Of a stretch of 6,358 bases of DNA, positions 1 through 5,871 are shown in pieces; within the stretch, counting starts at the first letter, position 1; each line of letters opens with the position of its first letter. The notes below the pieces were generated by a model that searched no databases, was not told the origin of the DNA, and worked only from the letters and a program-made list of their open reading frames with translations. Source of the stretch: an uncultured Bacteroides sp. (GTDB lineage: Bacteria; Bacteroidota; Bacteroidia; Bacteroidales; Bacteroidaceae); assembly GCA_905197435.1 (NCBI GenBank), contig CAJJYX010000173.1, forward strand, positions 1 to 6,358, written 5' to 3'. Position numbers and translations under genes: made by a program.

Positions 1-123
1 TCTTGACTTTATTTTTCCGTGGTTTTGTCCCGTTTTTGTCCCTCGCTGATTTTGTGTCACGAGACAAAAATTTATAAATGACTGATTTACAGTGATTAAA
101 GTCTTGTTTTGGAGAATTGGTAA
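1..123. other. Non-coding A/T-rich left edge with GGGACAAAA-type repeats
   Basis: No convincing gene is visible here. The stretch holds two direct copies of TTTTGTCCC (24-32 and 34-42, the second preceded by an extra T) and an inverted partner, GACAAAAA, at 63-70. A TTTTTGTC arm and a GACAAAAA arm therefore face each other across about 20 bp. Farther right, AACCACCA occurs twice (128-135 and 138-145) at the start of the LruC-like reading frame. A minus-strand frame is open from about 175 off the left edge, but it has no recognisable domain and I do not call it. The repeats could be recombinase-binding or integration-site sequence flanking a mobile element outside the window; that is inference only. 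Confidence 0.4.
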
Positions 124-474
124 CGGCAACCACCAGTAACCACCAAAGACAACCTTGTAAATCCACCCTACAACCCGTTCATTTTTGTCAACAACAGGAG
201 CCGGGAAGTGCACTTAGTGAATTATCCGCCTACCGACAAAGCTGATATGGAACTCTTCAATACCCAGGATGATGTATCGAACACCTTGGCAGGAATCTAT
301 TACATTGCACATTGTAAGGAAGAGGTACAGTGGATGCCATTCGGAATCAATCTCCCCAACATCATAGATTTCAATATACCGGCAGAGGGTGTAAAGATAT
401 ACGACACATATCCCGGCTTCATCGAATGGGTCAAATCGGGCGGAAACACCCACAAAGACTGGTATAAGAAATGA
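124..474 (+). pseudogene. C-terminal fragment of a LruC-domain (DUF4842) protein, 5'-truncated
   Basis: The frame is open from just after an in-frame TAA at 121-123 to the TGA at 472-474. The only early start is a GTG at 208, which lies inside the recognisable domain, so it is unlikely to be a true start. Codons before it continue the family pattern (NPPYNPFIFVN, then REVHLVNYPPTDKADMELF). Next come DDVS, a W-PFGINLP strand, and the family-type ending YPGFIEWVKSGG...DWY. I recognise these as the C-terminal LruC domain of secreted Bacteroidota surface proteins of unknown function. Full-length relatives are several hundred residues with an N-terminal signal, and all of that is absent here. No promoter consensus is seen upstream. 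The simplest reading is a remnant left by insertion, deletion or recombination between about 60 and 150. A silent cassette of a shuffling locus is an alternative. The domain call rests on recall of family sequence, not a search. Confidence 0.62.
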
Positions 475-551
475 AGCTGAAATCCACTGTCATTTTGCTC
501 GGTCATTAGCCCCGCGCAAAACCTCATCTGACTTTTTCATTACAGTATAGT

Positions 552-609
552 CAGAACGAAGCGAAGCATCCATTCTCCTATTTACAAAGAGAATAGATGC
601 TTCGTTCTG
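552..609. repeat. REP-like palindrome, probable bidirectional terminator between convergent genes
   Basis: A long imperfect hairpin lies between the convergent LruC fragment and argS. The left arm (552-577) begins CAGAACGAAGCGAAGCATC. The right arm (589-609) is its reverse complement except for one extra CGAAG unit in the left arm and one C/T mismatch. The loop is 11 nt (578-588). The CGAAGCGAAG core resembles the short interspersed palindromes I recall as repeated in many Bacteroidota intergenic regions. It starts 77 nt after the LruC stop and 65 nt downstream of the argS stop on the other strand, so it may end both transcripts. On the minus strand an AAAAAG tract rather than a T tract follows, so termination is inferred from position and stem strength only. 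Confidence 0.7.
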
Positions 610-649
610 CATGACAGCATGAGATGTCAACCAAGAGTCTTGATACCTC

Positions 650-671
650 CCGTTTAATAACGGAATTCCGT
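650..671. repeat. Overlapping small palindromes just downstream of argS
   Basis: Two mutually exclusive short dyads overlap here: CCGTT-TAAT-AACGG (650-663) and the perfect palindrome ACGGAATTCCGT (660-671). They lie immediately past the argS stop codon on the minus strand. They could protect or fold the argS mRNA 3' end, but the stems are short and may be chance. Confidence 0.3.
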
Positions 672-674
672 AAA

Positions 675-2492
675 TTACATCCTGTCAGGCACCTCAATTC
701 CCAGCAATCCCATACCCAAGCGTACCACTTTGGCGACATTCTCGGACAATGCAAGGCGGAATACCTTCACCGCTTCGTTCTCCTCGTGCAGGATGCTGAA
801 GTCATGGTAGAACTGGTTGTATTCCTTCACAAGGTCATACGTATAGTTTGCAATAATTGACGGGCTGTAATCCTCGCCTGCCTGCTTCACGATAGCGGCA
901 AAGTCAGCAACCATCTGTATCAGCCCCTCTTCCTTCTCGCTCAGTTCGATACCGGCAGGCAATTGGGCAGGGATTTCGATACCGGCCTCTTTTGCCTTGC
1001 GGAGAACGGACTGGATACGTGCATATGTATACTGGATAAACGGTCCTGTATTGCCATTGAAGTCGATAGACTCTTTGGGATTGAATGTCATGTTCTTGCG
1101 GGCATCCACCTTCAAGATGAAGTACTTCAAGGCACCCAGACCTACGATACGGGCAATGTTGTCTGCCTCTTCTTTTGTCAGGCCATCCAGTTTGCCCAGT
1201 TCATTGCTGGTCTCCTTGGCAGTATCAATCATCTCTGCCATCAGGTCGTCGGCATCAACCACGGTACCTTCGCGGCTCTTCATCTTGCCTTCGGGAAGTT
1301 CCACCATGCCATACGAGAAATGTACCAGCCCTTTGCCCCATTCAAAGCCCAGTTTGTCGAGCAGGATAGAAAGCACCTGGAAGTGGTAGTTCTGTTCGTT
1401 ACCTACCACATAAATCATCTTGTCGATGGGATAATCGGCAAAGCGGAGTTTGGCGGTACCGATGTCCTGCGTCATGTAGACGGAAGTACCATCCGCACGC
1501 AACAACAGTTTGTGGTCCAAGCCCTCGCCCGTAAGGTCCGCCCATACGGAACCATCTTCTTTCCGGTAGAAAAGCCCTTTCTCCAAGCCCTCCATTACTT
1601 TCTCCTTACCTTCAAGGTAAGTGTTCGACTCGTAATATATCTTATCGAAAGTTACGCCCATCATACGGTAAGTCTCGTCGAAGCCGGCATACACCCAGTC
1701 GTTCATCATTTTCCAGAGTGCACGAACTTCAGGGTCGCCTGCCTCCCACTTCACCAGCATCTCACGGGCCTCCTTCATCAAAGGAGATTCGGCTTCCGCC
1801 TTTGCCTTGGCTTCTTCCTCACTCATGCCCTCACTTTGGAACTTGGCCATCAGTTCCTTCACTTCTGCTTTATAATGCTTGTCGAAGGAAACATAATAAT
1901 CGCCAATCAAGTGGTCTCCCTTCTTGCCGGATGATTCGGGAGTCTCGCCATTCCCGTATTTCTGCCATGCCAGCATGGACTTGCAGATATGAATGCCACG
2001 GTCATTGACAATATTTGTCTTTACCACCTTGTTGCCATTGGCTGCCATGATATTGGCCAATGCGTTTCCTAAGAGATTGTTGCGCACATGTCCCAAATGA
2101 AGCGGCTTGTTGGTGTTGGGAGAAGAATACTCAATCATCACCAATGGAGAGTTATCAGTAGCAGCTATGATGCCGTACTGCTTGTCCGCATGAATGCCAT
2201 TCAGCAATTCTATCCATGCTGAAGAGGCAATAGTCAGGTTCAGGAAGCCCTTGATGACGTTGAATGCTGCAACCGAAGGCTCGTTTGCCTGCAGATACTC
2301 TCCGATTTCCCGTGCCGTCTGTTCCGGCCCCTTCTTGGAGATGCGGAGGAAAGGGAATACCACCAACGTGAGGTGTCCCTCAAATTCTTTCTTGGTTTTC
2401 TGCAACTGCACTTGTGCAGCAGGAACATCTTGTCCGTAAAGCGCTTTCAGCCCGCCGATGACGGACGTTACCAGTTTTTGTTCTATATTCAT
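675..2492 (-). CDS. argS: Arginyl-tRNA synthetase (class I aminoacyl-tRNA synthetase)
   Basis: This enzyme charges tRNA-Arg with arginine using ATP in the cytoplasm and is essential for translation. The 605-residue protein shows the N-terminal additional tRNA-recognition domain (about 1-110), then the class I Rossmann core with the HIGH motif as HLGH (132-135) in the context SSPNTNKPLHLGHVRNN. The Bacteroidota-type charged insertion (about 190-255) carries AKFQSEGMSEEEAKAKAEAE. The KMSKS loop is present as KMKSREG (403-409). The C-terminal helical anticodon-binding domain (about 475-605) contains the typical GPFIQYTYARIQS segment and ends in VPDRM. Length is normal for the family and no frameshift is seen. 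The ATG at 2492 is chosen because it begins the usual MNIEQKL-type N-terminus and sits about 20 nt from a predicted transcription start. The gene appears monocistronic: it has its own promoter, and the upstream hup gene ends in a strong hairpin. Long open frames on the opposite strand are shadows of this gene. Confidence 0.98.
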   Translation of the reverse strand: MNIEQKLVTSVIGGLKALYGQDVPAAQVQLQKTKKEFEGHLTLVVFPFLRISKKGPEQTAREIGEYLQANEPSVAAFNVIKGFLNLTIASSAWIELLNGIHADKQYGIIAATDNSPLVMIEYSSPNTNKPLHLGHVRNNLLGNALANIMAANGNKVVKTNIVNDRGIHICKSMLAWQKYGNGETPESSGKKGDHLIGDYYVSFDKHYKAEVKELMAKFQSEGMSEEEAKAKAEAESPLMKEAREMLVKWEAGDPEVRALWKMMNDWVYAGFDETYRMMGVTFDKIYYESNTYLEGKEKVMEGLEKGLFYRKEDGSVWADLTGEGLDHKLLLRADGTSVYMTQDIGTAKLRFADYPIDKMIYVVGNEQNYHFQVLSILLDKLGFEWGKGLVHFSYGMVELPEGKMKSREGTVVDADDLMAEMIDTAKETSNELGKLDGLTKEEADNIARIVGLGALKYFILKVDARKNMTFNPKESIDFNGNTGPFIQYTYARIQSVLRKAKEAGIEIPAQLPAGIELSEKEEGLIQMVADFAAIVKQAGEDYSPSIIANYTYDLVKEYNQFYHDFSILHEENEAVKVFRLALSENVAKVVRLGMGLLGIEVPDRM

Positions 2493-2516
2493 GATTCAAA
2501 TGTATTTTCCTGTGTG

Positions 2517-2547
2517 CAAAGATAGCGTAAACCGAAATCAGTACAAA
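2517..2547 (-). promoter_or_regulatory. argS promoter (Bacteroidota consensus)
   Basis: Read on the minus strand, TTTG (2544-2547) is followed after exactly 19 bp by TATCTTTG (2517-2524). This is a full match to the Bacteroidota primary sigma factor consensus TTTG-N19-TAnnTTTG. The predicted start near 2510 leaves a leader of about 18 nt before the argS ATG. The -33 box is overlapped by a perfect dyad (see 2545-2564). Confidence 0.8.
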
Positions 2548-2564
2548 ACAAGCAGGCTTGTTTT
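2545..2564. promoter_or_regulatory. Perfect 9-bp dyad overlapping the argS -33 box, possible operator
   Basis: The sequence AAAACAAGCAGGCTTGTTTT has two perfect 9-bp arms separated by only 2 bp, and it overlaps TTTG of the argS promoter. The geometry fits a dimeric regulator site better than an RNA hairpin, because the loop would be very tight. On the plus strand it is followed by further Ts, so a weak terminator cannot be excluded. No known regulator is recognised. Confidence 0.4.
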
Positions 2565-2584
2565 TATTGATTCACAAGATATTC

Positions 2585-2634
2585 AATATACAAAGAGGGG
2601 ACGCTCTTTTCAAAACGTCCCCTCTTTGTATGTT
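2585..2634 (-). terminator. Transcription terminator hairpin of hup
   Basis: A perfect 15-bp stem runs 2589-2603 (TACAAAGAGGGGACG) with 2616-2630, closed by a 12-nt loop at 2604-2615. A few extra pairs with one mismatch extend it to 2585-2634. It begins about 15-19 nt after the hup TAA on the minus strand. No strong T tract follows, as is often the case in this phylum. It also separates hup from the downstream argS promoter. Confidence 0.8.
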
Positions 2635-2648
2635 AAAGTACCCTGTTC

Positions 2649-2915
2649 TTATTCAGCTGTCAATTCCGTACCAGGTTTGAATTTAACAACCTTCTTTGCA
2701 GCAATTTCGATAGGCTTCTTTGTAGAGGGATTAATACCCATACGCGCTCCTCTTTCCACCACACAGAAAGTTCCAAAACCAACCAATGACACCTTATCAC
2801 CGGCTTTCATTGTCTTAGCGACTGATGCAACAAATGCATCCAATGCTTTCTTTGAATCAGCCTTTGACAGACCAGACTCTGCTGCCATGGCGCTAATAAG
2901 TTCCGCCTTATTCAT
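2649..2915 (-). CDS. HU-family DNA-binding protein
   Basis: This is a small basic nucleoid protein that binds and bends DNA as a dimer. The 88 residues cover the whole HU fold. Helices at about 3-40 (MNKAELISAMAAESGLSKAD...) are followed by the GFGTF turn at 46-50. The DNA-intercalating beta arm contains RMGINPSTKKPI (58-69) with the conserved Pro63, and the usual end KKVVKFKPGTEL closes the fold. Length and motifs match HU-beta-type proteins; a paralogue name (hupA or hupB) cannot be assigned from sequence alone. Cys51 follows GFGTF, where Ser or Glu is more usual, a minor oddity. The gene has its own consensus promoter (2979-3009), a leader of about 60 nt without Shine-Dalgarno, and a terminator directly downstream, so it is probably a single-gene unit. 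It is divergent from the rhomboid cluster. Confidence in HU family is high. Confidence 0.96.
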   Translation of the reverse strand: MNKAELISAMAAESGLSKADSKKALDAFVASVAKTMKAGDKVSLVGFGTFCVVERGARMGINPSTKKPIEIAAKKVVKFKPGTELTAE

Positions 2916-2978
2916 AATACTTAAAGTTAATTAATATGTTACACAAAAGATATTTCTGCTTTTCATCACAAACCTCTA

Positions 2979-3009
2979 CAAAAATAGAGCAATATTTCTG
3001 AATATCAAA
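2979..3009 (-). promoter_or_regulatory. hup promoter (Bacteroidota consensus)
   Basis: On the minus strand TTTG (3006-3009) and TATTTTTG (2979-2986) are separated by exactly 19 bp, a full consensus match. Start of transcription is expected near 2972, giving an A/T-rich leader of about 57 nt. The spacer contains a small A/T dyad, ATATT-TCTG-AATAT (2992-3005), which may be chance. Confidence 0.75.
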
Positions 3010-3066
3010 TAAAAACATTAAAAATATATTGGAAAACAGAGAAAAAGAAGGAATAGAATCTGCTTT

Positions 3067-3084
3067 TTCTGTTATAGAACAGAA
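3067..3084. promoter_or_regulatory. Dyad in the -33 region of the rhomboid promoter, possible operator
   Basis: TTCTGTTATAGAACAGAA consists of perfect 7-bp arms around a 4-bp centre. It covers the place where the -33 element of the plus-strand promoter should lie, so a bound protein would block or recruit RNA polymerase. The CTGTT and AACAG half-sites reappear in the leader hairpin at 3111-3132. The regulator is unknown. Confidence 0.35.
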
Positions 3085-3100
3085 TTTATTCGTATTTTTG
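3068..3100 (+). promoter_or_regulatory. Rhomboid operon promoter
   Basis: TATTTTTG (3093-3100) is an exact -7 match. The -33 element is only a partial match, TCTG (3068-3071), at 21 bp spacing, so the promoter looks weaker or activator-dependent compared with those of hup and argS. The expected start near 3107 lies just before the leader hairpin. Confidence 0.55.
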
Positions 3101-3110
3101 CCGGAGAAAG

Positions 3111-3132
3111 CAAAAACAGCCAACTGTTTTTG
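3111..3132 (+). promoter_or_regulatory. Perfect hairpin in the rhomboid operon leader
   Basis: CAAAAACAG (3111-3119) and CTGTTTTTG (3124-3132) are perfect 9-bp arms with a CCAA loop. If transcription starts near 3107 this would form at the very 5' end of the mRNA, ending 29 nt before the ATG at 3162. It could stabilise the message or act as a DNA operator. It is not followed by a T tract on the plus strand, so a terminator is unlikely. Confidence 0.5.
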
Positions 3133-3161
3133 AACTATAAAATGAATTGAAACAACAGATT

Positions 3162-3845
3162 ATGAATACTATACCTACTGTAACCAAAAACCTTTTAATC
3201 ATAAATGTGCTGATGTTTTTGGGTACTATTGTCGCCCAAAGCTACGGCATAGATCTCGCCCAATATCTGGGACTGCATTTTTTCCTTGCAAAGGACTTCA
3301 ATGCAGCACAATTGGTAACATACATGTTCATGCACGCCGGGTTCAGTCATATTTTTTTCAATATGTTTGCCGTATGGATGTTCGGGCGTATTCTGGAACA
3401 GGTATGGGGGCCGAAGCGGTTTCTATTCTACTATCTGGTGTGTGGCATAGGAGCCGGAGTTATCCAAGAGCTGGTACAGTACATTCATTATGAGACAGTA
3501 CTTTCTGCCTACGATAGCGTAAATACCGGGATGTCCATCATCCCGATGGAAGAGTATCTCAACATGATGACTACCGTAGGGGCTTCGGGCGCGGTATACG
3601 CCATTCTGCTGGCATTCGGCATGTTGTTCCCCAACCAGCAGATGTTCATCTTCCCGCTGCCGGTCCCCATCAAGGCCAAATATTTCGTTATCGGATATGC
3701 CTTGATTGAGCTATATGCCGGATTTGCAAATAGCGCGGGAGACAATGTGGCCCACTTTGCACATCTGGGCGGCATGGTATTCGGTTTTATCCTGATTATG
3801 TATTGGAAAAAAAAGAACAGAGGAAATGGCTACTATTATGACTGA
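3162..3845 (+). CDS. Rhomboid family intramembrane serine protease (first of a tandem pair)
   Basis: This is a polytopic inner-membrane protease that cuts transmembrane segments of substrate proteins. With the ATG at 3162 it has 227 residues and six predicted TM helices (about 10-27, 50-72, 87-105, 136-156, 172-188, 196-215). Family signatures are all present: the HAGFSHIFFN motif (H58, H63, N67) in TM2, the catalytic serine S142 in GASG of TM4, and the catalytic histidine H201 in HFAHLGG of TM6. It is a basic six-TM form with a longer TM3-TM4 loop (about 108-135) and a short basic tail. A TTG at 3147 in frame would add five residues (MKQQI); ATG 3162 is preferred because MNTIPTVTKN fits homologues I recall. 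Its 3' end overlaps rhomboid 2 by 20 nt, implying translational coupling. Substrate unknown. Confidence 0.93.
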   Translation: MNTIPTVTKNLLIINVLMFLGTIVAQSYGIDLAQYLGLHFFLAKDFNAAQLVTYMFMHAGFSHIFFNMFAVWMFGRILEQVWGPKRFLFYYLVCGIGAGVIQELVQYIHYETVLSAYDSVNTGMSIIPMEEYLNMMTTVGASGAVYAILLAFGMLFPNQQMFIFPLPVPIKAKYFVIGYALIELYAGFANSAGDNVAHFAHLGGMVFGFILIMYWKKKNRGNGYYYD

Positions 3846-4710
3846 TTTGAAAGAAACCTTCCGCAGGGGGAATATTTATATCCAGTTGATTTACATCAAT
3901 GTAGCGGTATTCATATTCACCACCCTGACAGGAGTCATGCTTCAGTTATTCAACCGGAGCATGATGGGGGTATTCGAATGGCTGGAATTACCGGCATCAG
4001 TTTCATGCTTCATCCTGCAACCGTGGTCACTGCTGACGTATATGTTCATGCATGCGGGGGTCATGCACATTCTCTTCAATATGTTGTGGCTTTATTGGTT
4101 TGGAGCGTTGTTCCTGAACTTCTTCTCGGCAAAGCATCTGCGTGGTGTGTACCTTTTGGGAGGAATCTGCGGCGGCCTGCTCTACATCGCCGCCTATAAT
4201 GTTTTCCCGTATTTCCACCCCATGATAAACGGCTCCTTCATGTTTGGCGCCTCTGCTTCCGTGCTTGCCATCGTAGCTGCCACCGCCTATCGTGAGCCAA
4301 ACTATCCGATACGCCTGTTCCTTTTCGGAACCATCCGGCTGAAGTATCTGGCACTTATCGTCATAGGTACCGACTTGTTGTTCATTACCTCCAGCAATGC
4401 CGGCGGCCACATCGCACACTTAGGAGGTGCATTGGCCGGGTTATGGTTTGCCGCCAGCCTCAACAAAGGAAGGGATTTGACTTTATGGATAAACAAATGC
4501 CTGGATGCCTTGACCTTCAACGCCAAACCCCGGAAGCCGAAAATGAAAGTACACTACGGCACCGGAAAACAAAAAGACTATGATTACAACGCACGGAAAA
4601 AAGCCCAGTCCGACGAGATAGACCGTATTCTCGACAAATTGAAAAAATCGGGATATGAAAGCCTTACCACAGAGGAAAAGAAAAGCTTGTTCGATGCGAG
4701 TAAACGTTAA
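3826..4710 (+). CDS. Rhomboid family intramembrane serine protease with cytosolic C-terminal tail (second of pair)
   Basis: This second rhomboid starts inside the end of the first (ATG 3826; another ATG at 3838 would drop four residues). The 294-residue protein carries the TM2 motif HAGVMHILFN (H76, H81, N85), catalytic S143 in GASA and catalytic H198 in HIAHLGG, so it should be active. GASA instead of GASG is a modest variation. After the last TM helix (about 195-212) comes a hydrophilic tail (213-294). It has a basic Pro/Lys-rich linker (NAKPRKPKMK) and ends in a helical EIDRILDKLKKSGYESLTTEEKKSLFDASKR-type block. I recall this block as the small C-terminal domain (DUF6576) of Bacteroidota rhomboids. 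The tail is predicted cytosolic and could mediate regulation or partner binding. The two paralogues differ widely in sequence, so this is not a recent duplication. Confidence 0.93.
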   Translation: MATIMTDLKETFRRGNIYIQLIYINVAVFIFTTLTGVMLQLFNRSMMGVFEWLELPASVSCFILQPWSLLTYMFMHAGVMHILFNMLWLYWFGALFLNFFSAKHLRGVYLLGGICGGLLYIAAYNVFPYFHPMINGSFMFGASASVLAIVAATAYREPNYPIRLFLFGTIRLKYLALIVIGTDLLFITSSNAGGHIAHLGGALAGLWFAASLNKGRDLTLWINKCLDALTFNAKPRKPKMKVHYGTGKQKDYDYNARKKAQSDEIDRILDKLKKSGYESLTTEEKKSLFDASKR

Positions 4711-4719
4711 ACTGAAGAA

Positions 4720-5820
4720 GTGAAGCATTTAGGTAATTTTGTCGCCCTCCTGATTTTGGCGGTCAATGCCTTGTTTACGGGCTTGCTACTGTTTACCGCC
4801 TATAGTCCGCACATCCAGCCGGTCACACATCCGGTGCAATCGTGCCTGGGATTGGCATTTCCCGTTTTTCTGGTAGCAAATGCAGGCTTCCTCATCTTCT
4901 GGCTGGTCATCCAGCGCTACAAATCGGCATTGCTGCCCTTGATAGGATTGCTGCTTTGCTATTCGCAGATACGCACTTATCTGCCCATCAACTTCCATAC
5001 AAACCGGTTGCCTGAAACAAGTTTCAAACTACTTTCTTACAACATCATGGGGTTTGACGGTGCCACCAAGCAAGACGGCAAGAATCCCATACTGACTTAC
5101 TTGAAAGAAAGCAATGCCGATATCCTTTGCCTCCAAGAATACTCCACGGCAGAATCCTCCCGGCACCTTTCGCAAAAAGACGTGGAACGGGAGCTCAAGG
5201 CATATCCATATCACCGCATCAACACGGTGGGCAAGGAAAAGGGACATACCAATAAGATAGCATGTTACTCCAAATATCCGATTCTCTCGGCACGCGTATT
5301 GGATTATTCCAGCGGGTACAACGGTTCGGTACTGTATGAAGTAAAAATAGGAGAGGACACAATCACCCTCATCAACAATCATTTAGAGTCCAACAAGCTG
5401 ACCAAAGCCGATAAAGTTGTGTACGAAAACATGTTGAAATCCCCTGAAAAGGAAAAGGTAAAAAGCGGTATGCGCCTGCTCATACGCAAATTGGCAGAAG
5501 CATCGGCCATCCGTGCTCCGCAAGCCGACACGATTGCACACGAAATAACGGCTTCACCACATCCCGATATCATTGTGTGCGGTGATTTCAACGATACCCC
5601 TATCTCCTATACCCACCGCACCATCGCCCAGGATTTGGACGATGCATTCATCGAATCCGGGCGGGGATTAGGAGTTTCCTACAATCAGAACAGATTCTAT
5701 TTCCGGATAGACAACATACTGACCAGCAAGAACCTGAGAGCCTATAATTGTACGGTAGACCGTTCCATCAAGGACTCAGACCACTATCCGATATGGTGTT
5801 ATATCGCTAAGAAAGAGTAG
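4720..5820 (+). CDS. Membrane-anchored endonuclease/exonuclease/phosphatase (EEP) family protein
   Basis: This protein has a DNase-I-like fold that hydrolyses phosphodiester or phosphomonoester bonds with divalent metal; the substrate is unknown. Three hydrophobic segments (about 8-28, 44-64, 69-88) precede the catalytic domain (about 100-366). Positive residues at the N-terminus and in the 66-68 loop suggest the catalytic domain faces the periplasm. Active-site motifs are intact: N108 in LLSYNIMGFDG, E140 in LCLQEY, N220-H221 in LINNHLES, D289 and N291 in CGDFND, D330 in FRIDNIL, and D354-H355 in SDHYPIW. The start is the GTG at 4720, the first usable codon after the previous gene's in-frame TAA. 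It lies 9 nt downstream of rhomboid 2, so the three genes probably form one operon. The family spans nucleases, sphingomyelinases and inositol-phosphate phosphatases; a periplasmic location makes a lipid or extracellular nucleic-acid substrate plausible, as inference. Confidence 0.92.
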   Translation: MKHLGNFVALLILAVNALFTGLLLFTAYSPHIQPVTHPVQSCLGLAFPVFLVANAGFLIFWLVIQRYKSALLPLIGLLLCYSQIRTYLPINFHTNRLPETSFKLLSYNIMGFDGATKQDGKNPILTYLKESNADILCLQEYSTAESSRHLSQKDVERELKAYPYHRINTVGKEKGHTNKIACYSKYPILSARVLDYSSGYNGSVLYEVKIGEDTITLINNHLESNKLTKADKVVYENMLKSPEKEKVKSGMRLLIRKLAEASAIRAPQADTIAHEITASPHPDIIVCGDFNDTPISYTHRTIAQDLDDAFIESGRGLGVSYNQNRFYFRIDNILTSKNLRAYNCTVDRSIKDSDHYPIWCYIAKKE

Positions 5821-5840
5821 AAGAAATTTTACGTCAATAA

Positions 5841-5865
5841 TTAATACTTAACATTTAATACTTAA
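5841..5865 (+). repeat. Tandem TTAATACTTAA in the leader of the M3 peptidase gene
   Basis: The 11-mer TTAATACTTAA occurs at 5841-5851 and again at 5855-5865 (14-bp period) in the 51-nt gap before the peptidase start codon. No TAnnTTTG promoter box is seen in this gap, so the gene may be cotranscribed with the cluster or use a diverged promoter. The A/T-rich unstructured leader is typical of translation starts in this phylum. Confidence 0.45.
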
Positions 5866-5871
5866 AAAACA

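Noticed and set aside
1..175. Minus-strand open frame reading off the left edge (ends in RDKNGTKPRKNKVK)
   Set aside because: Considered as the start of an integrase, but no ATG in a sensible place, no promoter and no recognisable domain; part of it is antisense to the LruC fragment.
208..210. GTG as the true start of a small 88-residue protein
   Set aside because: LruC-like sequence continues in frame upstream of it (YNPFIFVN...REV), so the GTG is an internal valine codon.
632..642. CAAGAGTCTTG palindrome
   Set aside because: Short 5-bp arms around one base, no associated motif; likely chance.
963..1934. 323-codon open frame on the plus strand
   Set aside because: It lies wholly antisense to argS, which has all catalytic motifs. 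The translation is Leu/His/Phe-rich with no domain, as expected of a mirror frame of a biased gene.
2458..2934. 158-codon plus-strand frame across the argS start, terminator and hup
   Set aside because: It runs through two promoters/terminators and antisense to HU; no recognisable domain.
2941..2960. Second hup promoter based on TATCTTTTG (minus strand)
   Set aside because: It has one extra T relative to TAnnTTTG, and the nearest TTTG is only 16 bp upstream; the 2979-3009 promoter fits exactly.
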